Part shown: positions 22,839-31,671 of the stretch, in pieces
Layout of the letters: each line of letters starts with the position of its first letter
Numbering within the stretch: the first letter of the stretch is position 1
Assembly (NCBI GenBank): GCA_016933215.1
Contig: JAFGBH010000006.1
Span: 1 to 56,664 of the forward strand
Origin: Deltaproteobacteria bacterium
GTDB lineage: Bacteria; Desulfobacterota; Syntrophia; Syntrophales; UBA2210
DNA: 56,664 nucleotides
Direction: 5' to 3'
Notes under the pieces: generated by a model
Seen by the model: the letters and a program-made list of their open reading frames with translations, nothing else
The model's database searches: none
Told to the model about the DNA's origin: nothing
Position numbers and translations under genes: made by a program

Positions 22839-22864
22839 GCGATCCTTTTAAAAGGGTATAGTCA

Positions 22865-23575
22865 ATGAGGATACACTCCAAGGTAATCAATAGAACAACT
22901 CTTTTTGCCCGAATGACCCTTCTCCTCTGCCTTTCAGTGTTTATTGCCGGCTGCGCCTCAAGCAGGGGCGTGGTGACAAAGTCTTTTTACCGCGAGGGTG
23001 ACCTGAATATAAAAAAGATTGGAATAATCCCTTTTCAGAAAGTTGTATCAGACGACCCGTCGCAGAAATTCATGAGGTGCCCACTCTGTGGCACTATACT
23101 GAGGACCTGCGAACTCAAGAACAACCCTGAAGTAACTATTGAGGAATTCTTCACGAACGGGCTCAGGTCCCGCGGCAGATATATCATTCTGTCGTCGGAG
23201 AGGACACATGGCATATACACAAGGATATCGTCCAGCTCCTTTAATGCTCTGCCTCAAAAGGTATTTCAGGAGGTAGGCAGAGAACTCGATGTCGATGGGA
23301 TTATTGCGGGGTATGTCTTCTGTTACAGGGAGAGGAAAGGGTATCCCTGGTCGGTGGAAAAACCGGCATCGGTGACCTTCAGTGTCCATCTTGTCAGGGT
23401 TGATGACGGGGCCCTGGTATGGAGAGGAACATTTGACAAGACCCAGCGTTCGCTCATGGAAGACCTCCTTGATATAGGTTCCTTCATACGCCAGGGCGGG
23501 AAATGGGTAACGGCACAGAAACTATCTGAAGAGGGAGTGGAGGGAATAATCGAAACCTTCCCCGGCCTCGACTGA
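22865..23575 (+). CDS. Putative outer-membrane lipoprotein of unknown function with CPLCG motif
   Basis: 236 aa; signal peptide with lipobox LSVFIAGCASS; RCPLCGTILRTC; GVEGIIETFPGLD C-terminus. Confidence 0.75.
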   Translation: MRIHSKVINRTTLFARMTLLLCLSVFIAGCASSRGVVTKSFYREGDLNIKKIGIIPFQKVVSDDPSQKFMRCPLCGTILRTCELKNNPEVTIEEFFTNGLRSRGRYIILSSERTHGIYTRISSSSFNALPQKVFQEVGRELDVDGIIAGYVFCYRERKGYPWSVEKPASVTFSVHLVRVDDGALVWRGTFDKTQRSLMEDLLDIGSFIRQGGKWVTAQKLSEEGVEGIIETFPGLD

Positions 23576-23774
23576 AACTACCGTGAATTTTCACGGTAAC
23601 ACTCTGTCGACGTAGTTGTATCCCACCGTTTTAAACATTTCATTTTAAATAATTACGTTTAGACCATAGACACAGAAATTGTTGAAACCACCCGGAGCGC
23701 AGCCTCGGGGATCGCACTCGCAATTTAATTCACCTGTTCACTTGAATAATAGACGACTGTGTTGTATAAGCGGG

Positions 23775-23792
23775 GTAATGAATCTTCATTAC
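23775..23792 (+). promoter_or_regulatory. Candidate TetR operator upstream of the reductase-cluster regulator
   Basis: GTAATGAA-TC-TTCATTAC, perfect 8-bp inverted repeat 21 nt upstream of the predicted start codon. Confidence 0.45.
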
Positions 23793-23812
23793 TCATAAAT
23801 GGAGGGCAAAAG

Positions 23813-24460
23813 ATGTCGAAAATTTCCGAGAGGAAAAGAGAGGAGACCAGGGAAAAGATCGTTGATGCCGCGTGCCAGCTTTTCAGTCAGAACGGCTATC
23901 ATAATACACAGGTTATGGATATTGTAAAGGCGGTGGGTATGTCGGCCGGCACCTTTTACAACTACTTCATAGACAAGCGAGACCTCTTCGAACAGATTAC
24001 CATGGATGGGCTAACAACACTCCGGGTCCATGTGAAGATGCTGAGAAAACCCGTCGACATCTGGGATAGAGAAGAGCGGAGGGAAGCAATGGAGGAGACC
24101 TTTGCGGCCATCTATGATTATGTCGACAGCAATCCACAGCAGTTGCTTATGCTGTTGCGTGGGAGTTTCGGTGTCGACAAGGAATTGAATATTAATGTCT
24201 GGAATTCCTTTCGGGGCTTTGCCGAGGACGTGGCGGAGGATATCCAGGGGTGGATCGACGAGGGTGTGGTTGAGGAGGTCAACCCGGTACTCTTCGGTCA
24301 TGCCGTCGTGGGCCTCTGTCTTCAGTTGATACACAGCTACCTTGTTGAACGAATTATCACCCGTCGGGAAGTCATCGACAGTTCAATAAAACTGATCCTC
24401 GCAATGTTCGAGTCCTATCTCACGGAGGAAGGCAGAAAGGCTCTGGAAGATCAGAAGTAG
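23813..24460 (+). CDS. TetR/AcrR family transcriptional regulator
   Basis: MSKISERKREETREKIVDAACQLFSQNGYHNTQVMDIVKAVGMSAGTFYNYFIDKRDLFEQI; GGAGGG upstream of ATG 23813. Confidence 0.93.
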   Translation: MSKISERKREETREKIVDAACQLFSQNGYHNTQVMDIVKAVGMSAGTFYNYFIDKRDLFEQITMDGLTTLRVHVKMLRKPVDIWDREERREAMEETFAAIYDYVDSNPQQLLMLLRGSFGVDKELNINVWNSFRGFAEDVAEDIQGWIDEGVVEEVNPVLFGHAVVGLCLQLIHSYLVERIITRREVIDSSIKLILAMFESYLTEEGRKALEDQK

Positions 24461-24481
24461 ATGAATCGGAGGTTATGAAGA

Positions 24482-25768
24482 ATGAACACCACTGAAAGCC
24501 GAGACCAGATCTCTCAGATATCGGCGAGAGTAATCGCAGATGTCATACGGTCGGCCGGTACGAAGACCCTCCTCGTTGAGGTGGCAGATAACCTCATCAG
24601 TTCCTGGGGACAAAGGGGTGGGATCAGGGCCAGACTTGCACCATCAATCCGGCGAATCGTCTCTAAATACCTGCGGCCGGGGAGACATGGTTCGAAGGGG
24701 AACATGTCGGCCGATGTGGGAAGACTCCTGACCGAATGGGCTCGGAAGGTGAATGCCGATCATGCCGGTGATCAGGTTTGCCATGCCCAAACCAGGGGAG
24801 AGATTATTCACACTTTCCTCGCAAATACCGACTTCGGCGAAATCAGGGAGATGGTGGAAAATTCAGAGGAATGCGCCCTGAAAACGGTGGAGGTGTTCAA
24901 TGAGAGTCTGTGGAAATACCCCGCTAAGGTGGGAAGTATTCTAGGAACACTCCTTGCCGCGGCGAATACGGGCGTGCGATCGACCAGGGAGGTCCTGAGA
25001 CCCATAGAGAAAAACGTGAGTCCCGATCTCCTGGCTGATCTTCTCCTGTCACTCCTGAAAGGACTGAATGCGAAAGAGGTGGCAAATCTGGTAACCTCGC
25101 TCTGCGAATTGACGAGGCGACTCCACACCGGAAGTGCCCTCCTGTCACGGGGAGGGAAGCCGCTGTTTCAGATTTACCTCACCGAGCTTCTCGAAGAGGC
25201 ACTGCCGGCCGTCGATCCGGTGCTCCTCGGAAAGGCGAAGATCGCCCTGGCAGAAGATCGAGCTGCCGTTGCCAGCGCCCTGGCAGATGCCCTTTCCCGT
25301 AATCCCGACTTTATATTGGAAATAGTTTCCTCCTACGGCGCGGTAACGACCCCGCTCATCACGGGGGCATCCCGAAAGGTTCGTCTCCTTGAGGAGGTTG
25401 ATCAGGGACGTCTTGCTGACGCTGTTTCACGAGGGCTATCCGATCTCGATACCTATGAAATTGCTGAGCTTATCAATACCGCCATCAGAATCATCAATAC
25501 GGTTCATGAGGAACGACCCGATATTATTCCAAGCCTCGTCACTTCCGTCGTGAATTCCATCGATACGGAGGAGCTTAAGACTGCCTCCCAATGGATAATT
25601 CCCGAAGCTGTCGAAGCCCTCAGGCCGGTGACCGCGGAGGTGGCCCCGGCTGTCATTCGGGGCCTCTGCGAGATACTCGCTCCCGAAGGCGGATTTGAAA
25701 GTGACGAGCACGAAGAGGCCTTTAAAACGCTGCAGGCACGGCTCGGTGTAACGGGGGGTATACAATGA
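24482..25768 (+). CDS. Uncharacterised, predominantly alpha-helical protein, first gene after the TetR regulator
   Basis: 428-aa ORF; stop overlaps next start (ATGA at 25765-25768); no family recognised. Confidence 0.75.
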   Translation: MNTTESRDQISQISARVIADVIRSAGTKTLLVEVADNLISSWGQRGGIRARLAPSIRRIVSKYLRPGRHGSKGNMSADVGRLLTEWARKVNADHAGDQVCHAQTRGEIIHTFLANTDFGEIREMVENSEECALKTVEVFNESLWKYPAKVGSILGTLLAAANTGVRSTREVLRPIEKNVSPDLLADLLLSLLKGLNAKEVANLVTSLCELTRRLHTGSALLSRGGKPLFQIYLTELLEEALPAVDPVLLGKAKIALAEDRAAVASALADALSRNPDFILEIVSSYGAVTTPLITGASRKVRLLEEVDQGRLADAVSRGLSDLDTYEIAELINTAIRIINTVHEERPDIIPSLVTSVVNSIDTEELKTASQWIIPEAVEALRPVTAEVAPAVIRGLCEILAPEGGFESDEHEEAFKTLQARLGVTGGIQ

Positions 25769-26898
25769 TTGCTGAAATACGGGACATAGCGTACTCGGTC
25801 AATAACCGATATGTTGAAACGTGGAAGAACGGGGGAAATAAGGTCGTCGGCTTTCCCTGCACCTTCGTGCCGGAGGAAATTCTTCATGCCGCTGGAATAC
25901 TGCCCTTCAGGCTCCGCGGTGTGGGCACGAAAACGCTTTCGATCGGTGACACTTACTACGGTCCGGTCATCTGCAGTTTTCCAAAATGCATCCTTCAACT
26001 CGCAGGCCAGGGGGACTATTCATTTCTTGATGGTACGATCATCACCAATGGGTGCGACTCCATGCGCCGTCTTGACGAGTGCTGGAGAAAGGCGGGAGAA
26101 GACATCGAGGGAATTCTCCCGGGATTCTTCTATTATTTCGGTGTGCCGCACAAGGTGACCGACTACAGCATCAGGTGGTTTGTCGATGAGATCAGAGAAC
26201 TTCTCAGTGCACTGGAGGGGCACTTTGAGACAGAAATAACGGAGCAGGCCCTGAAACAATCGATCGAGATTTATAATACCGGGAGAAAACTCCTTCGGAA
26301 ACTCGATGGTATCAGAGCCTCCGATGACGTTGTAATAAATGGTGAAGATGCCATGGCCATTATCATCGCAAGTTCTTCCATGCCGCGGGAAGACTTTAAT
26401 ACACTGCTCGAGGCGACTCTTTCGGAAGTCAAAAAAAGTGGTGCTGGAATGGCTGGTAAAAAACGTCTGATGATCGTGGGGAGTGCAAATGACGATCTGG
26501 ATTTCATCAGGCTTATCGAGGATTCAGGCGCGGTGGTTGTTGCTGATACGATGTGTTTTGGCTCGAAGTCCTATGTCGACCTCGTTGATGAAACGACCGA
26601 TCCGGTCGATGCGCTTGCCCGCCGCTATCTCAGCCACAGTTACTGTCCTCGAATGTTCGGCTATTACAAAGAACGGCTCGACTATATACGAAAGAAGGCA
26701 GCGGCGGCCAGGATAGATGGGATTATTCTCCAAAACATACGGTTCTGTGATCTTCACGGCTCTGAAAACGGTATATTTGAGCGTGATCTCGAGGCAGAGG
26801 GCATACCCTGTATGCGGATGGAACGGGAGTACGGACCTCTCGTGGAGACCGGCAGAATCAAGATGCGCGTCGATGCATTCATGGAGAGGATATCCTGA
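25765..26898 (+). CDS. BCR/2-hydroxyacyl-CoA dehydratase family subunit (BcrC/HgdB-like)
   Basis: 377 aa; VVGFPCTFVPEEILHAAGILPFRLRG, GPVICSFPKCILQLAGQGDYSFLDGTIITNGCDSMRRLDECW; C-terminal HGSENGIFERDLEAEGIPCMRMEREYGPLVETGRIKMRVDAFME. Confidence 0.88.
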   Translation: MIAEIRDIAYSVNNRYVETWKNGGNKVVGFPCTFVPEEILHAAGILPFRLRGVGTKTLSIGDTYYGPVICSFPKCILQLAGQGDYSFLDGTIITNGCDSMRRLDECWRKAGEDIEGILPGFFYYFGVPHKVTDYSIRWFVDEIRELLSALEGHFETEITEQALKQSIEIYNTGRKLLRKLDGIRASDDVVINGEDAMAIIIASSSMPREDFNTLLEATLSEVKKSGAGMAGKKRLMIVGSANDDLDFIRLIEDSGAVVVADTMCFGSKSYVDLVDETTDPVDALARRYLSHSYCPRMFGYYKERLDYIRKKAAAARIDGIILQNIRFCDLHGSENGIFERDLEAEGIPCMRMEREYGPLVETGRIKMRVDAFMERIS

Positions 26899-26984
26899 AG
26901 ATATATGCAATAAAGAGATACTAATCTTTTTTATCATATGTCCTGAACGTTGAAAAGCACGGGGCAGTCGTCAAGGATCGAAGG

Positions 26985-28394
26985 ATGAGAAAGGAAACAA
27001 AAGAATATAACTACGACTGGATGCTCTGGAGCATTATTGACAATGCTGCCAAGACCTGTGACGGGTCTCGCAAGGAATACGAGAGCCTTCTCGGGCTTAT
27101 TCCCCATTTGCGGGATCTCCTCCATACCATTATAAGCCAGGGTGAGCCGGGGATCCTCCTCTTGAAGCTGCTGGCCGGGTATCTCAAGAAGATCCTTACC
27201 GCGCACGACGAAGGGAAGAAAATCGCGATGACCACCTTCTGCTTCGCGCCACCCATTCTGTACGCGTTTGATGTGGTACCGCTCCTTCTCGAGCCGATTA
27301 CCGGCCTCGGGACGTTCATTCTCCGACGCGGCACCGCGGAATATCTTGACTACTGTTGTGAAGTCGGGTTTACGGAGACATCCTGCTCAAGCCAGAGGGG
27401 GTCTCTTGGTGCCTATCTTGCAGGACTTGCAACACGCCCCGATCTTATCGTCTGCGATTCACCGGGGATCTGCGATACGAATGCCAACTCCTATGCCTTT
27501 GCCTCTGCATACCTCGGTATCCCCTTTTATCAGTTGAACCACCCCCCTTCCCTTACCGATGAACGATCACGGCGCTACCATACTGAAGATTTCAGGAACA
27601 TGATAGCCTTCATCGAAGAGCAGACGGGCAACAAACTGGATCAGGACCGTCTGCGAGAGGTCATCGAAGAGATCAAGATCCAGGACAAACTGATTTGCGA
27701 GCTTACCGATCTCCAGCAGCTCATCCCGTCCCCGATGCCGAGCATCTACAACCTCTTTCTCTATTCAGGAGTCTTCCTCTTTAACGGAACAAAGGGATTT
27801 ACAAGGCTTTTAAGGTCTATGCTGAAGAAGGTACGGACGAACGCCGAAAAGGGGATTGCAGGAACAAGGTCAACCGGCGAGCGGGCGCGGGGTTTCTTCT
27901 CCTATATCGACCACTACACGACCGACTTGCGTTTCTGGCAATGGCTGGATGCAAACGATATATCCCACCTCGGGTGCATCCTCAGCTCGTTCTGGCAGGA
28001 GGGTGCCGCCTATGCCGTCGATCGCGAGGATGCGACCTACCGCATGAGCACCGACAGCATGGAGAGCATGATCGATTCACTGGCCGCGCAGATGTCGCGC
28101 ATGCCGATGGTGAAATCGATCAGGGGACCCTATGATGCACCCAATATGTGGCTCGACGATACACTGAACATGGCCCGCCTCTTCAAGGCCGATTTTGTGT
28201 CCTATTTCGGTACGATCGGCTGCAGAAACACCTGGGGAATGGTGAAATCCTATGCCAGGGATCTTGAACGGCATGGAATACCCACCCTTATCCTCTACTC
28301 AGATTCATTCGACGACCGGGTGCAGTCATGGGAGGCGGTAACGGATAAAATGAGTGAATTCATTCATCTGCGAGGGATAGGAAAGAGGCTGTAG
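26985..28394 (+). CDS. BCR/2-hydroxyacyl-CoA dehydratase family subunit (BcrB-like), paralog 1
   Basis: 469 aa; KKIAMTTFCFAPPILYAFDVVPLLLEPI, LDYCCEVGFTETSCSSQRGSLGAYLAGLATRPDLIVCDSPGICDTNANSYAFASAYLGIPFYQLNHP. Confidence 0.83.
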   Translation: MRKETKEYNYDWMLWSIIDNAAKTCDGSRKEYESLLGLIPHLRDLLHTIISQGEPGILLLKLLAGYLKKILTAHDEGKKIAMTTFCFAPPILYAFDVVPLLLEPITGLGTFILRRGTAEYLDYCCEVGFTETSCSSQRGSLGAYLAGLATRPDLIVCDSPGICDTNANSYAFASAYLGIPFYQLNHPPSLTDERSRRYHTEDFRNMIAFIEEQTGNKLDQDRLREVIEEIKIQDKLICELTDLQQLIPSPMPSIYNLFLYSGVFLFNGTKGFTRLLRSMLKKVRTNAEKGIAGTRSTGERARGFFSYIDHYTTDLRFWQWLDANDISHLGCILSSFWQEGAAYAVDREDATYRMSTDSMESMIDSLAAQMSRMPMVKSIRGPYDAPNMWLDDTLNMARLFKADFVSYFGTIGCRNTWGMVKSYARDLERHGIPTLILYSDSFDDRVQSWEAVTDKMSEFIHLRGIGKRL

Positions 28395-28445
28395 GTGCAG
28401 GGATTTATATACTGTATGAAAGAGGTCCTCAGCCTGACGACCTGT

Positions 28446-28461
28446 ACCTCCCCGTGGAGGT
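28446..28461 (+). promoter_or_regulatory. Shine-Dalgarno-sequestering hairpin
   Basis: ACCTCC-CCGT-GGAGGT; the 3' arm GGAGGT is the ribosome-binding site of the small ORF starting at ATG 28466. Confidence 0.45.
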
Positions 28462-28465
28462 GAGT

Positions 28466-28696
28466 ATGGATAAGGAAAAGATCGCAATGATCGTTCTCGA
28501 AGGTATTGCTCTCGATGGCTCCCGTGTTCTTGTAGAGCGGCAGCGGGCAATTGACGCCCTGACCCTTTTTCACAACTCCGCAATCCCGTTCTTGATGAAC
28601 GTAGAGAGGAAGACAGACATGGTCGTACTAAAAGAGCGGTCACGTCTTTATATCCAGCGAATACAAGAGGGTGCGAGTACCAGCATGACGCTCTAG
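28466..28696 (+). CDS. Small uncharacterised protein between the two paralogous reductase subunits
   Basis: 76 aa MDKEKIAMIVLEGIALDGSRVLVERQRAIDALTLFHNSAIPFLMNVERKTDMVVLKERSRLYIQRIQEGASTSMTL; GGAGGTGAGT upstream. Confidence 0.6.
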   Translation: MDKEKIAMIVLEGIALDGSRVLVERQRAIDALTLFHNSAIPFLMNVERKTDMVVLKERSRLYIQRIQEGASTSMTL

Positions 28697-28706
28697 GACC
28701 GTTGCC

Positions 28707-30110
28707 ATGAGAAGGGAATCACGGGAATACAACTACGACTGGATGCTCTGGAGTATCCTCGACCATGCGGCGAAAAGCTGTGACGGTACGAAAAAAGAAT
28801 ACGAAAACCTCTGCACCCTCATTCCTCACTTTCGCGACGTTCTTGACGCACTCGTACGGCACGGCGAACCGGGCAGACTCTTCCTCAATCTGCTTTCCGA
28901 CTATTGCCAGAGGTGTATTTCGGCGCACGATAACGGCAAAAAAGTGGCACTCACCTCGTTTTGTGTCGCAACCCCCATACTTTATGCCTTTGATATGGTG
29001 CCTGTCTGCCTGGAGGCCATGACGGTCCTCGGCACCATTGTGCTGAAACGGGGAACAGCAGAGTACCTGGACTATTGCTGCGAGGTTGGTTTTACCGAGA
29101 CATCCTGCTCTGCCCAGAGAGGTGCCCTCGGGGCGTTTCTCGCAGGACTGGCTGTGCGCCCGGACATCATCGTCTGCGATTCTCCGGGTATCTGCGACAC
29201 CAATGCCAACTCCTTTGCCTTTGCATCTTCCTATCTCGATATACCCTTCTATCAGCTCAACTACCCGCCGTCGCTCACCGACGAGCGGGCAACGAGGTAC
29301 CACCGGGAAGACTTCAAAAACCTGATCGTATTCATTCAAGAGCAGACGGGTAATACCCTCGATGAAGATGTCCTGAGAACAGTCGTAGAGGAAACAAAAA
29401 AACAGGACAATCTTGCAAGTGAACTCCTCGAACTGCAACGGATCGTTCCATCCCCTGTGCCGGGCATATACGATCTTCTGCTCTATGGCGGAAAATTCAT
29501 GACGGGCGGTTTGAAAATCTACACAACGTTGCTTGAATCGATGCTGGAGACGGTAAAGAGAAATGCCGAGAGGGGCGTATCGGGAACAACATCCTCGAGA
29601 GAAAAGGCACGCGGGCTCTTCTGTTATATCGATCACTACACGACGAATATGCGATTCTGGGACTGGATGGATTATAATGAAATTGCCCATCTGGGATCAC
29701 TCCTCTTTACCTTCTGGCAGGAGGGGGCGGTCTATGCGGAAGATCATGAAAATGAGACCTATAGGATAGAGACTGACACCATGGATACAATGATCGATTC
29801 CCTCGCCGATCAGATGTCGAGAATGCCCATGGTGAAGCAGATACGGGGGCCCTATGATGCCCCGGGCATGTGGCTGGATGATTCCCTCGGAGCTGCGCGT
29901 CTCCTGCATGCGGATTTCGTCGCCTACATCGGGACGATGGGGTGCAGGAATACCTGGGGTATGGTGAAACTCCTTGCACGGGACCTGGAAAACCGGGGCA
30001 TACCCACGATGGTACTCTACGTTGATGCCTTTGACGATCGAATTGCCTCGTGGGAGGCAATGACTGATAAGATGGATGAATTTATAGCGCTAAGGAGAAT
30101 AGGTTTATGA
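28707..30110 (+). CDS. BCR/2-hydroxyacyl-CoA dehydratase family subunit (BcrB-like), paralog 2
   Basis: 467 aa; collinear with the product of 26985-28394 along its length (EYNYDWMLWSI, LDYCCEVGFTETSCSAQRG, IVCDSPGICDTNANSFAFAS, GCRNTWGMVK). Confidence 0.83.
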   Translation: MRRESREYNYDWMLWSILDHAAKSCDGTKKEYENLCTLIPHFRDVLDALVRHGEPGRLFLNLLSDYCQRCISAHDNGKKVALTSFCVATPILYAFDMVPVCLEAMTVLGTIVLKRGTAEYLDYCCEVGFTETSCSAQRGALGAFLAGLAVRPDIIVCDSPGICDTNANSFAFASSYLDIPFYQLNYPPSLTDERATRYHREDFKNLIVFIQEQTGNTLDEDVLRTVVEETKKQDNLASELLELQRIVPSPVPGIYDLLLYGGKFMTGGLKIYTTLLESMLETVKRNAERGVSGTTSSREKARGLFCYIDHYTTNMRFWDWMDYNEIAHLGSLLFTFWQEGAVYAEDHENETYRIETDTMDTMIDSLADQMSRMPMVKQIRGPYDAPGMWLDDSLGAARLLHADFVAYIGTMGCRNTWGMVKLLARDLENRGIPTMVLYVDAFDDRIASWEAMTDKMDEFIALRRIGL

Positions 30111-30910
30111 TAGTTGCAGGCTGTGATGTGGGGTCGCTCACGACGAAGGCAGTAATCCTTAATGAGAAAAGGGTGCTGGGACATGCCATTATCAAATCCT
30201 CATTCAAACCCGAGGAATCAGCTGAAGAGGTAATGAAAAAGGCCCTTGTCGCCGCAGGGCTCTCCATGAATGATATCGGTTTCTGTGTCGGTACCGGCTA
30301 TGGCAGGGATAGAATACCCTTTGTCGGCAGGGTCTTCTCTGAAATTGCCTGTCATGCGAAAGGGGCTCTGTGGCTTATGCCGCAGGTGAGGACCGTAATC
30401 GACATCGGCGGGCAGGACTGCAAGGCAATCAAGGTCGATAGAGATGGTACCATTCTAAAATTCATTACCAATGATAAATGTGCTGCCGGAACGGGGCGAT
30501 TCCTCGAGGTCATGGCAGGATTACTGGACATTGATCTGGACGAACTGGGAAGACTTTCGGCAGCAGCGAAAAACCCGCTTTCGCTTGCCGCTACCTGCAC
30601 GGTATGGGCCCAGGCAGAGGTTATCCACCATCTCAATGACGAGAAACCGATCCCCGATATTGCCTCTGCAATCAACCAAGCAATGGCGGTACGGGTTGCT
30701 ATACTTGCAAGGAATGTAGGGGTGGAAAGGGAGGTGTGCATGACCGGCGGGGTTGCAAAGAATGTGGCGGTAGTTGCGAACCTTGAGAAACTGCTCGATG
30801 TGAAGGTACGCAGACTGAGAGTTGATCCCCAGATGGTGGGGGCACTCGGGGCAGCGCTCTTGGCGCGGGAGAAGATGGAGGGCACGAAGGATGATCGTCG
30901 CGGGATGTGA
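30107..30910 (+). CDS. BcrA/BadF/HgdC-type ATPase (reductase/dehydratase activase) 1
   Basis: 267 aa; AGCDVGSLTTKAVIL, GTGYGRDRIPF, DIGGQDCKAIK, NDKCAAGTGRFLEVMA, ATCTVWAQAEVI, CMTGGVAKN. Confidence 0.94.
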   Translation: MIVAGCDVGSLTTKAVILNEKRVLGHAIIKSSFKPEESAEEVMKKALVAAGLSMNDIGFCVGTGYGRDRIPFVGRVFSEIACHAKGALWLMPQVRTVIDIGGQDCKAIKVDRDGTILKFITNDKCAAGTGRFLEVMAGLLDIDLDELGRLSAAAKNPLSLAATCTVWAQAEVIHHLNDEKPIPDIASAINQAMAVRVAILARNVGVEREVCMTGGVAKNVAVVANLEKLLDVKVRRLRVDPQMVGALGAALLAREKMEGTKDDRRGM

Positions 30911-31670
30911 TATAGGCTCTCTCAGTGCGAAGGCCGTGATCCTGAAAGATGGGGGAATCCTTGCATATCAGGTGATACGAGCGAAATCAAGACCCGAGGA
31001 GTCGGCACGGGAAGTTATGGAAGATGTCATGGAACAATCTGATATTTCGATCGATTCCATCGATTACTGCGTCGGGACCGGCTACGGGAGAAACCAGATA
31101 CCCTTTGCCGATGCAGTCGAATCGGAGATCGCCTGCCATGGCAGGGGTGCCCAATGGCTCGTGCCGTCCATTCGCATGGTACTTGACATCGGCGGGCAGG
31201 ATGCAAAGGCGATACGTCTCGATGGGGCCGGTAATGTTATCAGGTATGTCTATAATGATAAATGTGCCTCCGGCACCGGCAGATTTATTGAGATCATGGC
31301 GGAGGCCCTGGGTGTTGCACTGGAGGATATGGGGGAGATATCTGCTCAGGCCGAAGAACCGGTTACCATCTCGAACCAGTGCGTGGTCTTCGCTGAAACC
31401 GAGATCATCTCTCTTATCAATGACGGCAGAAAGCTTCCCGATATCGTGGGAGGACTCCACCGCGCCATGGCACACCGGGTGGTATCACTGGCAAAGGGCA
31501 TCGAACTTGAAGAGGATATCGCCTTTACCGGCGGGGTTGCAAAAAACAGGGGAATGTTCTCGGCCCTCGAGGAGGCACTCGGTGTCACGATAAAAGGCAC
31601 GGGTGTTGATCCGCAGATAACGGGTGCTTTGGGAGCGGCCCTCTTCGCATCAGAGGCTGTAACTCTGTAA
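30891..31670 (+). CDS. BcrA/BadF/HgdC-type ATPase (reductase/dehydratase activase) 2
   Basis: 259 aa; AGCDIGSLSAKAVIL, GTGYGRNQIPF, DIGGQDAKAIR, NDKCASGTGRFIEIMA, SNQCVVFAETEIIS, FTGGVAKN. Start moved from 30822 to ATG 30891. Confidence 0.94.
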   Translation: MIVAGCDIGSLSAKAVILKDGGILAYQVIRAKSRPEESAREVMEDVMEQSDISIDSIDYCVGTGYGRNQIPFADAVESEIACHGRGAQWLVPSIRMVLDIGGQDAKAIRLDGAGNVIRYVYNDKCASGTGRFIEIMAEALGVALEDMGEISAQAEEPVTISNQCVVFAETEIISLINDGRKLPDIVGGLHRAMAHRVVSLAKGIELEEDIAFTGGVAKNRGMFSALEEALGVTIKGTGVDPQITGALGAALFASEAVTL

Positions 31671-31671
31671 T

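Noticed and set aside
28719-29690. 323-aa minus-strand ORF within the second BcrB-like paralog
   Set aside because: Sense frame aligns end to end with its paralog; the antisense ORF is a by-product.
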